Positions 11,854-22,512 are shown, counted from the first letter of the stretch. The stretch is 64,000 nucleotides of DNA from Gnetum montanum (GCA_015680685.1 MNCI01034697.1:1654851-1718850); one strand, 5' to 3'. Notes: generated by a model not told the origin, from the letters alone. Numbers and translations: made by a program.

Positions 11854-11861
11854 CATATAAG
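11854..11861 (+). promoter_or_regulatory. Possible TATA box of the antisense gene
   Basis: CATATAAG lies about 155 bases before the ATG at 12014 on the plus strand. It is the only TATA-like string I see nearby; assignment is by position alone. Confidence 0.3.
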
Positions 11862-12402
11862 TAAGTGATTTTTGATGGGGACGGGCTGTTGGCTGTTGTG
11901 AATTCGAATTCGTAACTGTTGCTGAGCAAGAGAAGAAAGAGCAGAGGATTAGAGCGTGTGATTTTGCGAAGATTTGCAAGTGCTAAATGGTGAAAAATTC
12001 TGAAGCTATTACAATGGCACCAAAGATCAAAAGGAAGAATGCAAAATTGGCCAAAATCGATGAGGTGCAAGAAAATCTGGAGTGCGTTTCACAGGCGGTG
12101 GTCGATGTTCGTGACCCTACACCTTTGAACCGGTAGGTCATTCCTTACATGCTTATGTTTGTTTTAATGTCTACTTTTCGTGGTATCTTTTGCGTGAATG
12201 CGGATTTCAAATTATGGACCTCGAGTTAATGCGAGGGTTTGATGGGGTTGCGTCTACCGTCGTTGTTAGGGATGAACCTTGCGTTGTTGCAAGGGTTTGG
12301 GCGATTTCAGCTTGGATAACTAGACGTAGTTTGTAGGTTTTCTGTATTAACGATACAAATGTAAATCTAGACGTTAATTTATGTTTCTGGTTTTCTGTAC
12401 AG

Positions 12403-12739
12403 CGTTACGCTAAAGCCTATTCTGATTGTCTTGGATATTGTTGGGGTTTTGTGTTGCATAAACCCTATCGTTCCTAATGTCCCTCCCCCGCAAACGCGGT
12501 TGCAAGGGAAGGTCATATGGTTTCGACGGGATGCGCTAGAGTTTCTGCAGTTCTTACTACGCAACTACAGCGTCATTGTGTGGTCTAATTTGTTCGGCGA
12601 TATCGCCGGTGCCATTTTAGAGCACCTGCTGGCGGGTTCTGCACAAGGGATTCTGGCCTTCTTGACAGACGGAGCCATCGATACGGGTCGTCCCGAGGAC
12701 CGAGAACTTAGCGCCTGAGGCTTAAGGTGCTTAAACTAG
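12403..12739 (+). other. FCP1/NIF-type HAD phosphatase-like domain (exon 2)
   Basis: Exon 2 begins KPILIVLDIVGVL, which matches the first strand and nucleophile loop of FCP1-homology domains (normally LDLDGTL or, in plant relatives, LDLNGLL). Farther on, IWFRRDALEFLQFLL and YSVIVWSN match the family's KRPGVDEFL and VVWTS blocks in order and spacing. The nucleophile Asp is kept, but the second catalytic Asp is Val, so phosphatase activity is doubtful even before the nonsense mutations. Similarity was judged by eye; a profile search would settle it. Confidence 0.55.
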
Positions 12740-13339
12740 ATCTGGGAAATGGCTCAGTTTAGTTGTTATCTTGCATATAACATGCTGTTCGTGGCTCGCC
12801 ATGTCTCAACCTATTTCCAGAACCCACAAGGCACAGTGTACTACACAGGCGGGTAAGCAAATTTTGTTAACTGTATTTTTATTTTTGTTATATGTCTATC
12901 ATCGACGTGAAGTATAAGATAAGCCTATGTGCAAAATGTAAGATAAGCATATATGGTATGGTACAGGTTTTTTATTCAAGACAATAGGTTAGTTGGAAAT
13001 GGAGATACGTTATCATGGGCCAAAACGGCCATGATGGCATTCACCTCAACTAGCAACGTGCGCGCTGGTGTTATAGGGCAGATTGGCTTCGACATGCGTG
13101 AGTACCCCACCCGCTATGCTGAGGCTTTTGAGAATTGCCGAAAATTCGGGTGGCTGCACGATGACTGGACCTTAGATCCGCCCCTTACAGTTGAGGACAT
13201 GTAGAGGGACCTTCCGCCATTTCCCTTGCCATTTGGACCTGGTAAGGTTGTTGTATAGTCGATTATTGCGTAGTATAGTTGTAAATTGTGAGCGTTGCGT
13301 AATAGGGTTTTTGTTTGACTTGTGTTTTACGCTGTTTAG

Positions 13340-14389
13340 TCAGGAAATCCCGGGAGATTACCCTTACGATTTCCAGCCGCAAGGTGAGCACCGTCCTCTT
13401 CTGCTACGGTGACATCAAGGACGCACAGCGCTGGCTCGGCCACTCGGCGGCCCCAGTCGCGGTGACCACCAAGATTCGAGCAGCGGGGCTAATACATCTG
13501 TTTCTAGCTGCAACTCCTGATGTCCCCGCCAGTGAAATGCTAACCCTGGTCAACTCCTTCAACGAAAAGACAGAGCATTTTTGCACGCGCATACACCACG
13601 TACGCGTAAGCTTTAACATTGACGCTCAGCTCTTCGCAGACCTATTTGGCGTCCCCTCGGACGACCTTCCCGTAAGTGAGAAGGTGAAGAGGAGCCTCGA
13701 CTTCCAGAAGTGGCTGGAGGAGTGGGTAAGGGTCCCGAAGGAGCCTAAAGGGTTTCTTTGCAAAAGGTTCAAGATGGGTGTCACCAAGACAACTTATCCC
13801 CTTTTTTAGGCTCGGACCTTCCCCAAAACGCTCTCACAAGGGAAGTTCTTTTCCATAGAATAGACCCGTATTATGCGAGAGGTTTTGTAGGAAGGGACCC
13901 AGTTCAATTGGGCAAGCCATTTCGCTAAGGGACTATGCAATGAGATGATCAAGCTTCGCAAGAAGCTTGAGTCTTGTTTCAACGTGCATTACGCCTTCTT
14001 CATAGCTTGCCTTCGGTGTTTTGCTGAGTTTCTGGTCGTCCAAAGGAATGGGGTCTGGGTACAGCAAGATCGAGACCAACTATCCAGACCTTGGATTACC
14101 CACATCCTCAGCACTACCCGTGGGCAGGATCCGCCGGAAGGCATCGGGGAGTCACTGTTTGTAACGACCAAAGGGTTGGCGGTGCCTCGAGTCCGAGGTA
14201 TCGACAGTGTAGGCGGGATAATGCCTACTTACACTGGTGATGCCTCACGAGGGAAACACCTAGCGGAAGAAATTGTAGAACCTGCAGCTCAGCGTAAAAG
14301 GCTCCGTATAGCTGAAGCTTCTGCGGAGACCGGGAGCGGCGCAGGCCGAATTGTGGCGGTCAGAGTTTAGCGGAGTAAGCCTCCGCCTG
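13340..14389 (+). other. Exon 4: plant-retrotransposon accessory head domain
   Basis: The largest exon, 1,050 bases. About residue 367 it reads HHVRVSFNIDAQLFADLFGVP, comparable with VIVDFSTQEILEVLNLP in the family-A accessory gene and with the transposon-protein family recalled as PF20167. The segment WVQQDRDQLSRPWITH follows near 14055. The acceptor at 13338-13339 (TTTAG) was chosen because the neighbouring CAG at 13341-13343 gives an early stop. Four TAG codons interrupt it. Confidence 0.45.
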
Positions 14390-14986
14390 GTAAGCGTGAA
14401 GTAGACATATTGAAAACTGTATTACGCAATGTTTATTTAGTATGTTTGGAATGATATATTAACATATCGTGATATGACTAGTGAAAATTACAGAGCAGCT
14501 AACCCCTGAAACAGGGGCAGTGGTGCTAAGTCGTGGGGAAGGGGCCTCAGTTTTGGAAGAAGAGGCCCCAGCTGTTAGAGTGAGCCGTGCTCAGACCCCT
14601 GTGCATGAGGAGGCCCCCGCTACTGGAACCAGCGACGCACAGAGGCATGTGCGTGAAGAGGAAAAGGAGGCGGAAGACGTTGGCGAAGTCGCCACTGTCA
14701 CCGGGAGAGGTAATGAACGTGTTAGGAATTTTGCAGATTTCTATTAATAATTAAAGCTTCTAACTTGATTACGCTATAGGAGAAGAAGATGCATCCACGT
14801 CTGTCGCTATGAGCAGAGCGTGGAGAGACTTTCCTTACAAGTTTTCCTTCATGGAAGGCGTTGTCAGTGATATGATCGAGCGCCTTGAGCGCGTCTAACC
14901 TGGAGCCGGTATGTTATGGCCGTAATGAGTTTGCGATATTATACACTAGTAATGTATCACCAATATTGATGATTTTTTTTTGTTAG

Positions 14987-15804
14987 GAGCTCGCCTCCGA
15001 TGGGATTCCACAGAGCCCATTGATCTGGACACAGTGGAGCCTCCATCCGATGAGGCAGCCGTGCCACGCCACATTTATAAGGAAATGCGTAAATGTGCGT
15101 TACGCTCAACATGCTCCTTATGGGAGAGTAGGGGCGTAAATGAAAATCTATGGAAAAGGCTGCAGAGGTCAGATCAGAGGATTGAGTCGCTGACCAAAGA
15201 GGTCGGAGACCTGCGATCACGGTGCGAATTCCTATAGGCGCAGGAGACGAGCGATGAAGACCGACGTACCGCTGTTATCGACTACTCCCGTTATTGGACC
15301 GCCATTAAAAACAGCATGCAAACCAGTCGGGCGTTGATAGAGCAGCGGATGCAGATAGAGCTCCTAGCTCAAAAAAGCCAGGATTGGAGGGATTATTATG
15401 CAAGCGTGCATGAGTGGGGGCAAAAGGAAAAGGACCACAGACATTTGTATAAGCGAGAAAGCATCGCTTATCGTAAGCTTTATCATGATTCTGTCGTCAG
15501 GGCTCAATCCCTGGAAGTTTTCCTGGACATCATCGGAGCTTCCGAAGCCTTCAAGAAGTTCGAAGAGCAGGTGACTGTGAGTGCGTCCCCAGAAAGGGAG
15601 ATGACTCTCCCTAGGGGCCAGACTACCATCCCTACATTCTTCCCAGACCCACCTCGCTGGACTGACGTAGAGAAAGGGAAGGTGAAGGCTGGAGCTACCC
15701 TCGGAGATGGAGCATGGTCTGACCTATCTGAGGAGGAAATTATAAAGCGCCTGCGGGCTAGCCTGGACAAGCTTCCCTTCGCTGCGGAAGCAGGGCCGTC
15801 ACAA
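14987..15804 (+). other. Exon 7: predicted coiled-coil region
   Basis: Codes for long charged, leucine-spaced stretches (LWKRLQRSDQRIESLTKEV at about 15150, then RALIEQRMQIELLAQKSQDW at about 15330) typical of coiled coils. Acidic, proline-containing exon 8 follows. One TAG at 15235. The plan resembles the tail of the family-A accessory protein, without clear residue-by-residue similarity. Confidence 0.5.
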
Positions 15805-16307
15805 GTAAGTTTATGCGTGACTAAGTTTGTATTTTCTAATTATGTTGTTAAGTCTTGTCTAGCTAATATGTTTACTGTATCTAGGTATCGGCAGAGGATA
15901 GGGAAGGCGAACAAGCTGAGGATCCAGTACAGGAGGAAGAACGTAGTGATGAAGAGCGTCCCCCTGTGGAGCCGGTGCCAGAACAGAGGCCCGATGAAGA
16001 GGAAGTTCTCCGTGGGAGACTACCTCCCAGAATAGAAGGTCCACTAGAGGACGATCCCTTAGGGCTAGAGCTGGACTTAATGGATACTGGTGACAGCGGC
16101 AGTAGAGGAAATGTGTAATTGTGGTTTACGCACAGTTTTATTGATGTGGAGTCAAGTAATGTTTTGTGAGTGACTAAAAAACACGCTATAGGACCTGGTG
16201 GTTGTTTTAAATATCAATTAATGTGTATTTTCTCTTGTGTTTTTATTTGCAAAACGTGAGCGTAATTGTTAAGGATTTTGCCTAAGTTATGCCGATGAAA
16301 TGGGAAA

Positions 16308-16720
16308 GCTAGTTTAAGGCCGTTGCGGGCCTTATGCGTAAACTGAGAACTAGTTTTAGGCCATTGCGAGCCAAGGCTAGTTTAAGGCCATTGCGGGCCT
16401 TATGCGTAAATTGAGAACTAGTTTTAGGCCATTGTGGGCCGAGGCTAGTTTAAGGCCATTGTGGGCATTATGCGTAAACTGAGAACTAGTTTTAGGCCAT
16501 TGCGGGCCGAGGCTAGTTTAAGGCCATTGTGGGCCTTATGCGTAAACTGAGAACTAGTTTTAGGCAATTGCGGGCCGAGGCTAGTTTAAGGCCATTGGGG
16601 GCATTATGCGTAAACTGAGAACTAGTTTTAGGCCATTGTGGGCCGAGGCTAGTTTAAGGCCATTGCGGGCCTAGGCTAGTTTAAGGCCATTGCGGGCCTT
16701 ATGCGTGAACTGAGAAAACG
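16308..16720 (-). repeat. 68-bp tandem array between protease and antisense gene
   Basis: GCTAGTTTAAGGCC starts at 16308, 16376, 16444, 16512, 16580 and 16648, an exact 68-bp period; a shortened unit restarts at 16675. Each unit holds two related halves (AGTTTAAGGCCATTGCGGGCC and AGTTTTAGGCCATTGCGGGCC). The array begins 190 bases after the end of the antisense gene. A decayed version occurs at the matching place in element E (63481-63770). Confidence 0.95.
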
Positions 16721-16922
16721 TAAATGGTGAGGGTATACAATCCTGCGTAATTATGCTAAAATGATGTAAAAGTGTGAATAGCATGCGTAAAAGAAACATA
16801 ATGACATAAGAAATGATTAGCGTAACAACCGAAAGCGAATGTAGCGTAAAAATGTATGCAAAAAAGAAGTGGCTAAGTATACGCCGCGATAACTTGCTAA
16901 AACATGATAACGTACGCAAAAT

Positions 16923-17890
16923 TCAACCATTAATACGCAATTGTCTCTTGATGGCCTTTACGTTGAGCGTTGTGTAAGGGCAAGGAGATTTATGGTTTGA
17001 CTCTACGCTGCCATCTAGAAATGGTAGGTCGACCCAAGCTAGACCGTCATCATTGCTGTTGGTTTGTTGAGGGATTTGGAGATGGGTCTGATCATTAGTC
17101 GTTTCTATCTCCGAACCCCATTCTTCTTCAATGTTATTGATGGTCATGGGGGTGATTTCGTCACCATGTATCACAACCTCCCCTTCGGCATAGGGCAAGT
17201 GTATCTCTTGGTATATCGGTGACGAAACCACCCTCAGCTAGGCTAACCACGACCTCCCCAAGATCAGGTTGAACCCAGGAATCTCCTCGACGACTAAGAA
17301 TGTGCCCTCCATTGGGAATTGCTTCCCCGCCACAAACTTGATATGCACCATCCCCTTGACTTGAACCCTTGCTCCATTGAACGACTTTACGCAGGTTGTC
17401 GTTGTGGGAATGATCTGGTCGACCAGACCCAGCCTATCCACGATGGGATAAGGAATGACGTTTGCAGCAGCATCGTCGTCCACATGTACCCTCTGGATCA
17501 GGTATTGACTAACCCGAATAGTAATGAACATGGGTTCTGTGGTCACCTGACCTTTCTTAGGGTCATCTTTGATGGACTCATCATGAAAGGTCAGTGAGGT
17601 GGGCTTGGGTTGCTCAGCTTCGGAAGGAAACATGACCACGTGGATCGCTTCCTCCTCCACTGGTAAACTTTCATCCACAGGTATGGATGTCAGCATATGG
17701 ACCATAGCCTCACGATGTTTTTGGGATGTCATAAGCAAGTCATAGAGGCTCGGTGTTGTATTTTTTTATTTTAAAACCTGTTTAACCTGCGTAAACACAT
17801 TGAGGAGGTCCTTCTCTCGGCTAGGTTGTTTATCCCCCTTGTCCTCTTCCATTCGGCCCAAGAGACGGATCTCCCGAGGTAGAGCGATGT
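16923..17890 (-). pseudogene. pro: Tat1 protease region
   Basis: The frame differs from gag by a shift around 18100-17890. A linker (LLGRMEEDKGDKQPSREKD) leads to an aspartic protease with RVHVDDDAAANVIPY and the closing FNLILGRSWLA. Element E has VHVDDGAATNI at the same place, so the active-site Gly of the DxG triad is Asp here. A TAG at 17238 follows WLA; the frame beyond it still codes conserved protein (EVVIHGDEITPMTINNIEEE) down to 16923. The protease should process gag-pol; this copy looks inactive. Confidence 0.8.
16960..16961 (-). other. Candidate 5' splice site of the protease-RT intron
   Basis: On the minus strand CAAC|GTAAAGG falls near the end of the protease frame. Paired with the acceptor at 11599 it would remove about 5.36 kb, including the array and the antisense gene. 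Chosen by eye among weak candidates. Confidence 0.25.
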
Positions 17891-18115
17891 CAGTCGGGGG
17901 TTGTTCTTTTTCTTGCCAAGAGAAAGCGGTTACGTTTCTGCACCTTTATCCTACCCTTGAGGTACAGGCGAAGGCACAGAGGCCAAGGGCCTAGGCTTAG
18001 GGAAGCCGAGCGTAAGATGGTTTTTTGTTGCATTAACTGATGTGTCCTGTCCCTTTCGTTTGGGAGGTGATGGTTGACGCTTTTGGTTGGAGGTCTACCC
18101 CTGTGTGAGAGGAGC

Positions 18116-20677
18116 CTATGGTTTTGGCGCCCTGATAATGAAGGGCACCCTAGGCGTGGATGCGGACGAGGCCACGGCTTGACTGTCGCTGCGTGAGTGA
18201 GGGTGTATCCGAGAAGGTGCCCGTAAGATGAAGGGCGGCCTCGAGATCCCATTGGCTGCCGATGAAATGGTTGGTCCGCTTTGTGAGCTGGCAGGCACAC
18301 GCAAAACAAAAGGCTGCTTTGGCAGTTCCCTCCTCTCACTGTCCATACTCACCATAGTGATTGTATAAGGATCGTCGTTTGCGTTCAACGGGTCCTTATA
18401 TACGTGCAATATTTGATTTTCTGGACGTGTCGGGTTGCTGCTGTCTAACTTGAGTAAACCATCATCCAGCATACATTGAATGTCGTCTTTCAACACCCAG
18501 CAGTAATCCGTATCATGACCACATAGCTGGTGGTAGTCACAAAAACGGTCTAGCCTGAAAGATCTCGGAACTGGTGGTTCATTAGGTAGGGCTAAAGAAG
18601 GGTTCTTCATTAGTTCACAATGACGTCTGTGACGCTTCATAGCTTCCTTGGACACCTTCTTAGGTTGAATGTGTCCTGCCCCTAACAGTTGTTTCAAAAG
18701 TTTGGAATGTTTTACAGGTAGGGCCGCATATTTTGAACGATCCTTACACTCAAAGTTTAGCTTTGGCTGGGGGGGCCCTTCAGGGGCAGTTGTGTCTTGG
18801 CTGGTGCTGGCACCAGCCATGGTTTCAGGAGGCGCCGTGGGTGCCTTCTTGCTCTTAGTCTTTGTACCCTCAGTCATCGTAGCTACTGTCGTTGTCGCTG
18901 CTTTACCTTTGTCTTTCCTCTTGTTGTGTGCGTTCCTGTAGGCGACATACACCAGGTCCTTGCTGGCCTCCGCAGCATCTTGGATGCTTCTAGTTTGAGC
19001 GAAGGCCTGGTGTAGAGAGTTGGGGGAAAGATAATACAACTTTGACTTAATAAAGTCGTTGACTGCTCCTTTGAATATAGCCAGCAGATGTGAGTCCGCA
19101 ATCGGCTCGCGGATCTCATTCAAGGTAGCATTCCAACGCTGTATGAACTTTTGGATAGGCTCGAGAGGGTCTTGTTTCACCCCCATGAGCTGAACCAATG
19201 TGACTTCCGGTTTCAAGTTTTATTTGAAGCGGGTTACAAATTGGATCAGCAACTCTTCCAAGGTTGAGATGGAAGAGCGTGGGAGGGCTCGGTACCAATC
19301 TAAAGCTTTCCCTGTTAGAGACATTGCAAAGACTCGGATGATGGTGTGTGGTCACTGTTGCAACAATAAGGACTCAGACCTAAACGTGACCAAGTGAGCG
19401 TTGGGATCTCCCTCCCCATTGTACTTGGTAAAATGAGGCAAGGACATCCTTGTTGGCAATGACAACATAGGGACCGCTGAGCTGATAGGATCATCCTGGT
19501 AAAAGTCCATGATCTGAATGGTATCAGAACCAACGGCTTTGAGACGTCGAACCTCCTCGGTAAGAGTCTGGATAAGCTGGAAAGCCTGGTCTAGACTTGT
19601 TGACGGAGGTGTCTATGCAGAAGGCATTGGAGGTTGAGTTGGGAGGGCAGTGCTAGGGAATGGAAACAAAGGAAGAGGTTGGCTGGCAGCTAGTGGGGTG
19701 GGGATCCCAACAGGCAGGGGGGCCTGTGAAGACCACCACCCACTTGTTTGCGAGGCGGGGTTAGCTGCCGCCTGCTGCGCGAGATAAGGATGGGGATACT
19801 GCGGGACCCCCTGTGGAACATGCGTTGCAGGTGCAATCGAGGGTTGCACGCTATACACCACAGACTGGGTATGTTACGTCGTTGGGTTGGCCCACTGACT
19901 TGCGGTAGGCTGTTGGACGTAAGTTTGTGGTTGAACTGCTACGGTAATCTGTTGAGTCGGAGGGGGTGGAAATGACAAGGTGTGGGGTTGGATTTGCGGA
20001 ATGAAATGGGGCACGGTGGTCGCTGGAACCACCGCCGGAATGAAGAGTACACGTGGCGATGAAACCGCCCCCATGTTGTTATGAGGTGTTTGGATTCGCA
20101 ACCCAGATGGCTGTGCAGTGGCTTGCGGCATGACAAGGAAATGCATCTGTGCGGTCATGGCTAGGTCAAGAGGAGCGGCCTCTTCGTTGAAAGGAAACAA
20201 GGGATTTATGTACGTTTAGGGGCTCAGAGTATGGAACGAATGTTCTGACTGGGCTGCCAATTCATCCTCTTCCTCCTCCCCATGCTGGGGCTCCAATGTA
20301 GCCCGTGAAGCCTGGCCTTTGGCCATGACCAACTGTGTGATAAGTTCATGTTGATGTTCGGTCAAGGGAATAATGTCGTAAGCTGTTGGTTTGAAATCGT
20401 GACCTCCTCGATGGATCATTTCGAAATTCCGCTTCGCCTTGATCTCGGCTCGGCTAAGGGCAAGCTTTGCCTGGATCTTAACGCAGATGAAATTGTATTC
20501 CTCAGGGGTTATGACCGTGAAGACGGGCTCTTTTCCCTGAAGTCTCAATGATCGACGCAATGGCCCTTGAGATCCTGTTGCGCCAGCAGCTGGTCTGGTG
20601 ACCGCGATAGGGTTCACAGATATGGCACCCAAATCAGCAAGGACCATGGCGGTTGTGGTTGTGTATACGGAATCCAT
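18116..20677 (-). pseudogene. gag: Tat1 gag
   Basis: One minus-strand frame of 854 codons from ATG at 20677. Order: N-terminal region, a proline/glutamine-rich middle (20200-19613), the retrotransposon gag core (PHFTKYNGEGDPNAHLVTF, WYRALPRSSI, EPIQKFIQRWN), a charged KRKDKGKA stretch and a zinc-knuckle-like CDYHQLCGHDTDYC at about 18545-18500. Five internal stops (20216 TAA, 19874 TAA, 19613 TAG, about 19352 TGA, about 19217 TAA) can all arise by C-to-T. Gag would form the virus-like particle. From 18115 to 17890 the frame is broken before protease. Confidence 0.88.
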
Positions 20678-20919
20678 TGATCGAGTGGATTAGCCGCGAG
20701 AAATGATCGAATCTAATAAGCAACTGACAAAAAGATCGCAAATATGCTTTCTACCTTGTAGGATTCCATAGGAATCGTTCCCGTGACCGATCTACACCAC
20801 ACGATTTGCCGTAAACTTCCCTAGAGGTATTACGTTTACGGTTTTGGGTATAAATCGCTAACAGGGCTACCCGAAAAATACGGATCGGAGCCTAGGCCCT
20901 CCTTCTAGCGCCAGAAAAC
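20678..20919 (-). other. Tat1 leader with primer-binding site
   Basis: The 240-base leader between the 5' LTR and the gag ATG. The primer site TGGCGCTAGAAGGAGGG (minus strand, 20913-20897) begins seven bases inside the LTR. The same text, mutated, occurs at the equivalent place in E. The matching tRNA was not identified. No short upstream ORF stands out. Confidence 0.75.
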
Positions 20920-22512
20920 TGTAACAACGGAAAACGTCGGCAACTGGAAAATACCAAACAAAATTCCGCGTACACAGTTTTAACCATGGATCTGTGCGAG
21001 GGCTATGTTGGAGAAACGAATCCGCGGTGCCCTGAATGGTCTTTTCGATCAGACAGGAACTTACTAATCAGTAAAACGATGGAGATTGTGAATAACTCAT
21101 GGGTCGATTTGATTCGATGAGTCGCAAAATGGGGGGAAACAACGTAGATGAATGTAACGATGCTAACGTTAACACGATAAGAAGAGGCAGACATGAGAGA
21201 AACGCGTGGTTTCGAGATCTACGCTTTGACTTGAAGAATAAATGTTTTGTATATCACGTTACAATGGGGAGACCCCGATTACTTGATGTGAAGCAAGCAT
21301 AGAACAACAAGAAAACTGTCGAAGCAGAAGTACAGAATTAAGTCCGATCTACCTCGTAGGCCAAGGATGGGATGCAAGGAAGGTCAAGTTCTGACGTCTA
21401 TCGATCAACTGTTTCTAATCGATGGAGCCTGCAAACCGTGCAAGATGAGCTCACGATCTTTGATCTGTTCCTTTTGCTTTGGGTAGTCTCTGCTCGGGAG
21501 TGTTAATGATCACCGATGGAGAAAGTCGTGTCTTCACCAACGGACCGATCGCTCTTGCTGACAATGCTCCAGTGAGATGTGCTGTGACTCTGCTTTTCTT
21601 TTTGTCTCTGCTCAGAAATGCTAAGTGCTCTGATGCTCAGAAAAATGCTCTTGCCTCTTTGATTTGCCAACCCCCCTTTGTATCTTTATCAACTGGGGTA
21701 TTTATAGGCTGCGACGTCCTGTGGAAAAGGCGCAACCTTGATGACGTGTGTCCCGGACATTTCGGGTACTGTGGAAAAGGCGCAACCCTGATGACCTGAC
21801 CATTTTTGTGTCAAACTTTGTGACTACACACAATACACTTATTTGCATATTGTGCGTGTGAAGAACAGATGCTGTCGGGCCTGTTTCAACTGTCTTTGGG
21901 TTATATTACGCTCATTCGCGCTGCGTTGCGTGCATGAGCGTAACATAACATGGAAACAATGGATTCAAACTGTTTTACGCTCGCTTACGCAGCCGCGCTT
22001 AATGAAACGTAAATGATGTCTAGTTTGGCGGTGCAATACGCTGTGATACGCTGTGTTGCGTAATGCGCATATGATGAGCAATCCGCACGCCAAGAGAAAA
22101 GGGTTGATCTGTTGCACTTTCTTAGACTTTGCCTTTGATTGTTTTGTAGCTCATTACGCTGCTGTGCGTAACAGAGCGTAAACCTAGCCTTGAACAAAAG
22201 ACTTAGCAAAATATACGAGAAGTCGCATATTACGCTGCTCAAGCCTCTCCCCATGCCGAAGTGACTAGCCTTCTGATGCCGGACTATGTTTAAACAGAAT
22301 CACGCTAAGCGCCATTACACTATGTCACGTGATATAGCGTAGACAGAGAAAGCATAGAAAGGTTAGGAATCTACACAGGAAGTCAAAGACTTGATGCTAC
22401 GCGCCTCTTAGTGTTGCTCTGTCTTATTCTCCCTTTTGGAATTCTGACATGCGCCCTTGCCTGAATTGCGAATCTTTGCCTGAGGCTGACTCGCAATTTT
22501 CACGGTGTTTCA
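20920..22512 (-). repeat. Tat1 5' LTR
   Basis: Partner of 4851-6444, keeping both terminal dinucleotides (TGAAACACCG... to ...GTTACA on the minus strand). It shows the same GCGTAA/TTACGC motif cluster (about 21905-22340). On the minus strand it drives the retroelement genes. Confidence 0.93.

Larger units (their letters stand above)
11599..12013. other. Spacer between RT and the antisense gene
   Basis: On the minus strand GTTTTACAG ends at 11599 immediately before the RT frame, a good 3' splice site. At 11730-11757 lies one isolated copy of the post-integrase array unit (GTAGTTTAACGTCATTTCGGAC). The right part should hold the promoter of the plus-strand gene. No gene of its own. Confidence 0.5.
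12014..16118 (+). pseudogene. Antisense eight-exon gene captured by Tat1 (FCP1-like domain, coiled-coil tail)
   Basis: Exons 12014-12132, 12403-12852, 12967-13241, 13340-14389, 14482-14709, 14780-14908, 14987-15804 and 15885-16118 have GT-AG borders throughout and join in one frame of 1,101 codons ending in TAA. Intron phases are 2,2,1,1,1,1,0. The frame opens with a basic M-A-P-K-I-K-R-K. Domains: FCP1/HAD-like (residues about 41-150), accessory-protein-like head (about 360-395 and around), coiled coil (about 750-1020), acidic tail. Stops lie at 12716 (TGA), 12737, 13202, 13807, 13861, 13888, 14368 (TAG), 14896 (TAA) and 15235 (TAG); no frameshift is needed. It lies opposite to gag and pol, between protease and RT. 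A host-derived gene carried by the element is the simplest reading; expression cannot be judged. Confidence 0.7.
4851..22512 (-). mobile_element. Tat/Ogre-like Ty3/gypsy element Tat1, nearly complete
   Basis: A 17.7-kb element bounded by direct LTRs of 1,594 and 1,593 bases, inserted in the A1 LTR. All retroelement genes read on the minus strand: gag, protease, RT, RNase H, a second (archaeal-type) RNase H and integrase. The second RNase H, the very large size, tandem arrays and the separation of protease from RT are Tat/Ogre features. A plus-strand gene lies inside. In the first 205 LTR bases I count about 19 differences between the two copies, mostly transitions, so the insertion is not recent. 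Confidence 0.92.

Noticed and set aside
12014-16118. Programmed readthrough or TAG recoding in the antisense gene
   Set aside because: The window's other genes show the same TAG excess, and TGA and TAA occur too; C-to-T decay explains all of them.
12014-16118. The antisense gene as a later nested transposon
   Set aside because: I found no terminal repeats, LTRs or target duplication around 11600-16300, and the flanking array also occurs in E, so the spacer looks like part of the element.
17890-18339. 149-codon minus-strand frame overlapping the gag end
   Set aside because: It overlaps the gag frame out of phase and has no recognisable domain; only the gag-to-protease linker below 17890 is conserved, in a different frame.
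18669-18941. Plus-strand frame rich in Val and Leu opposite Tat1 gag
   Set aside because: Shadow of the gag frame; no conservation of its own.
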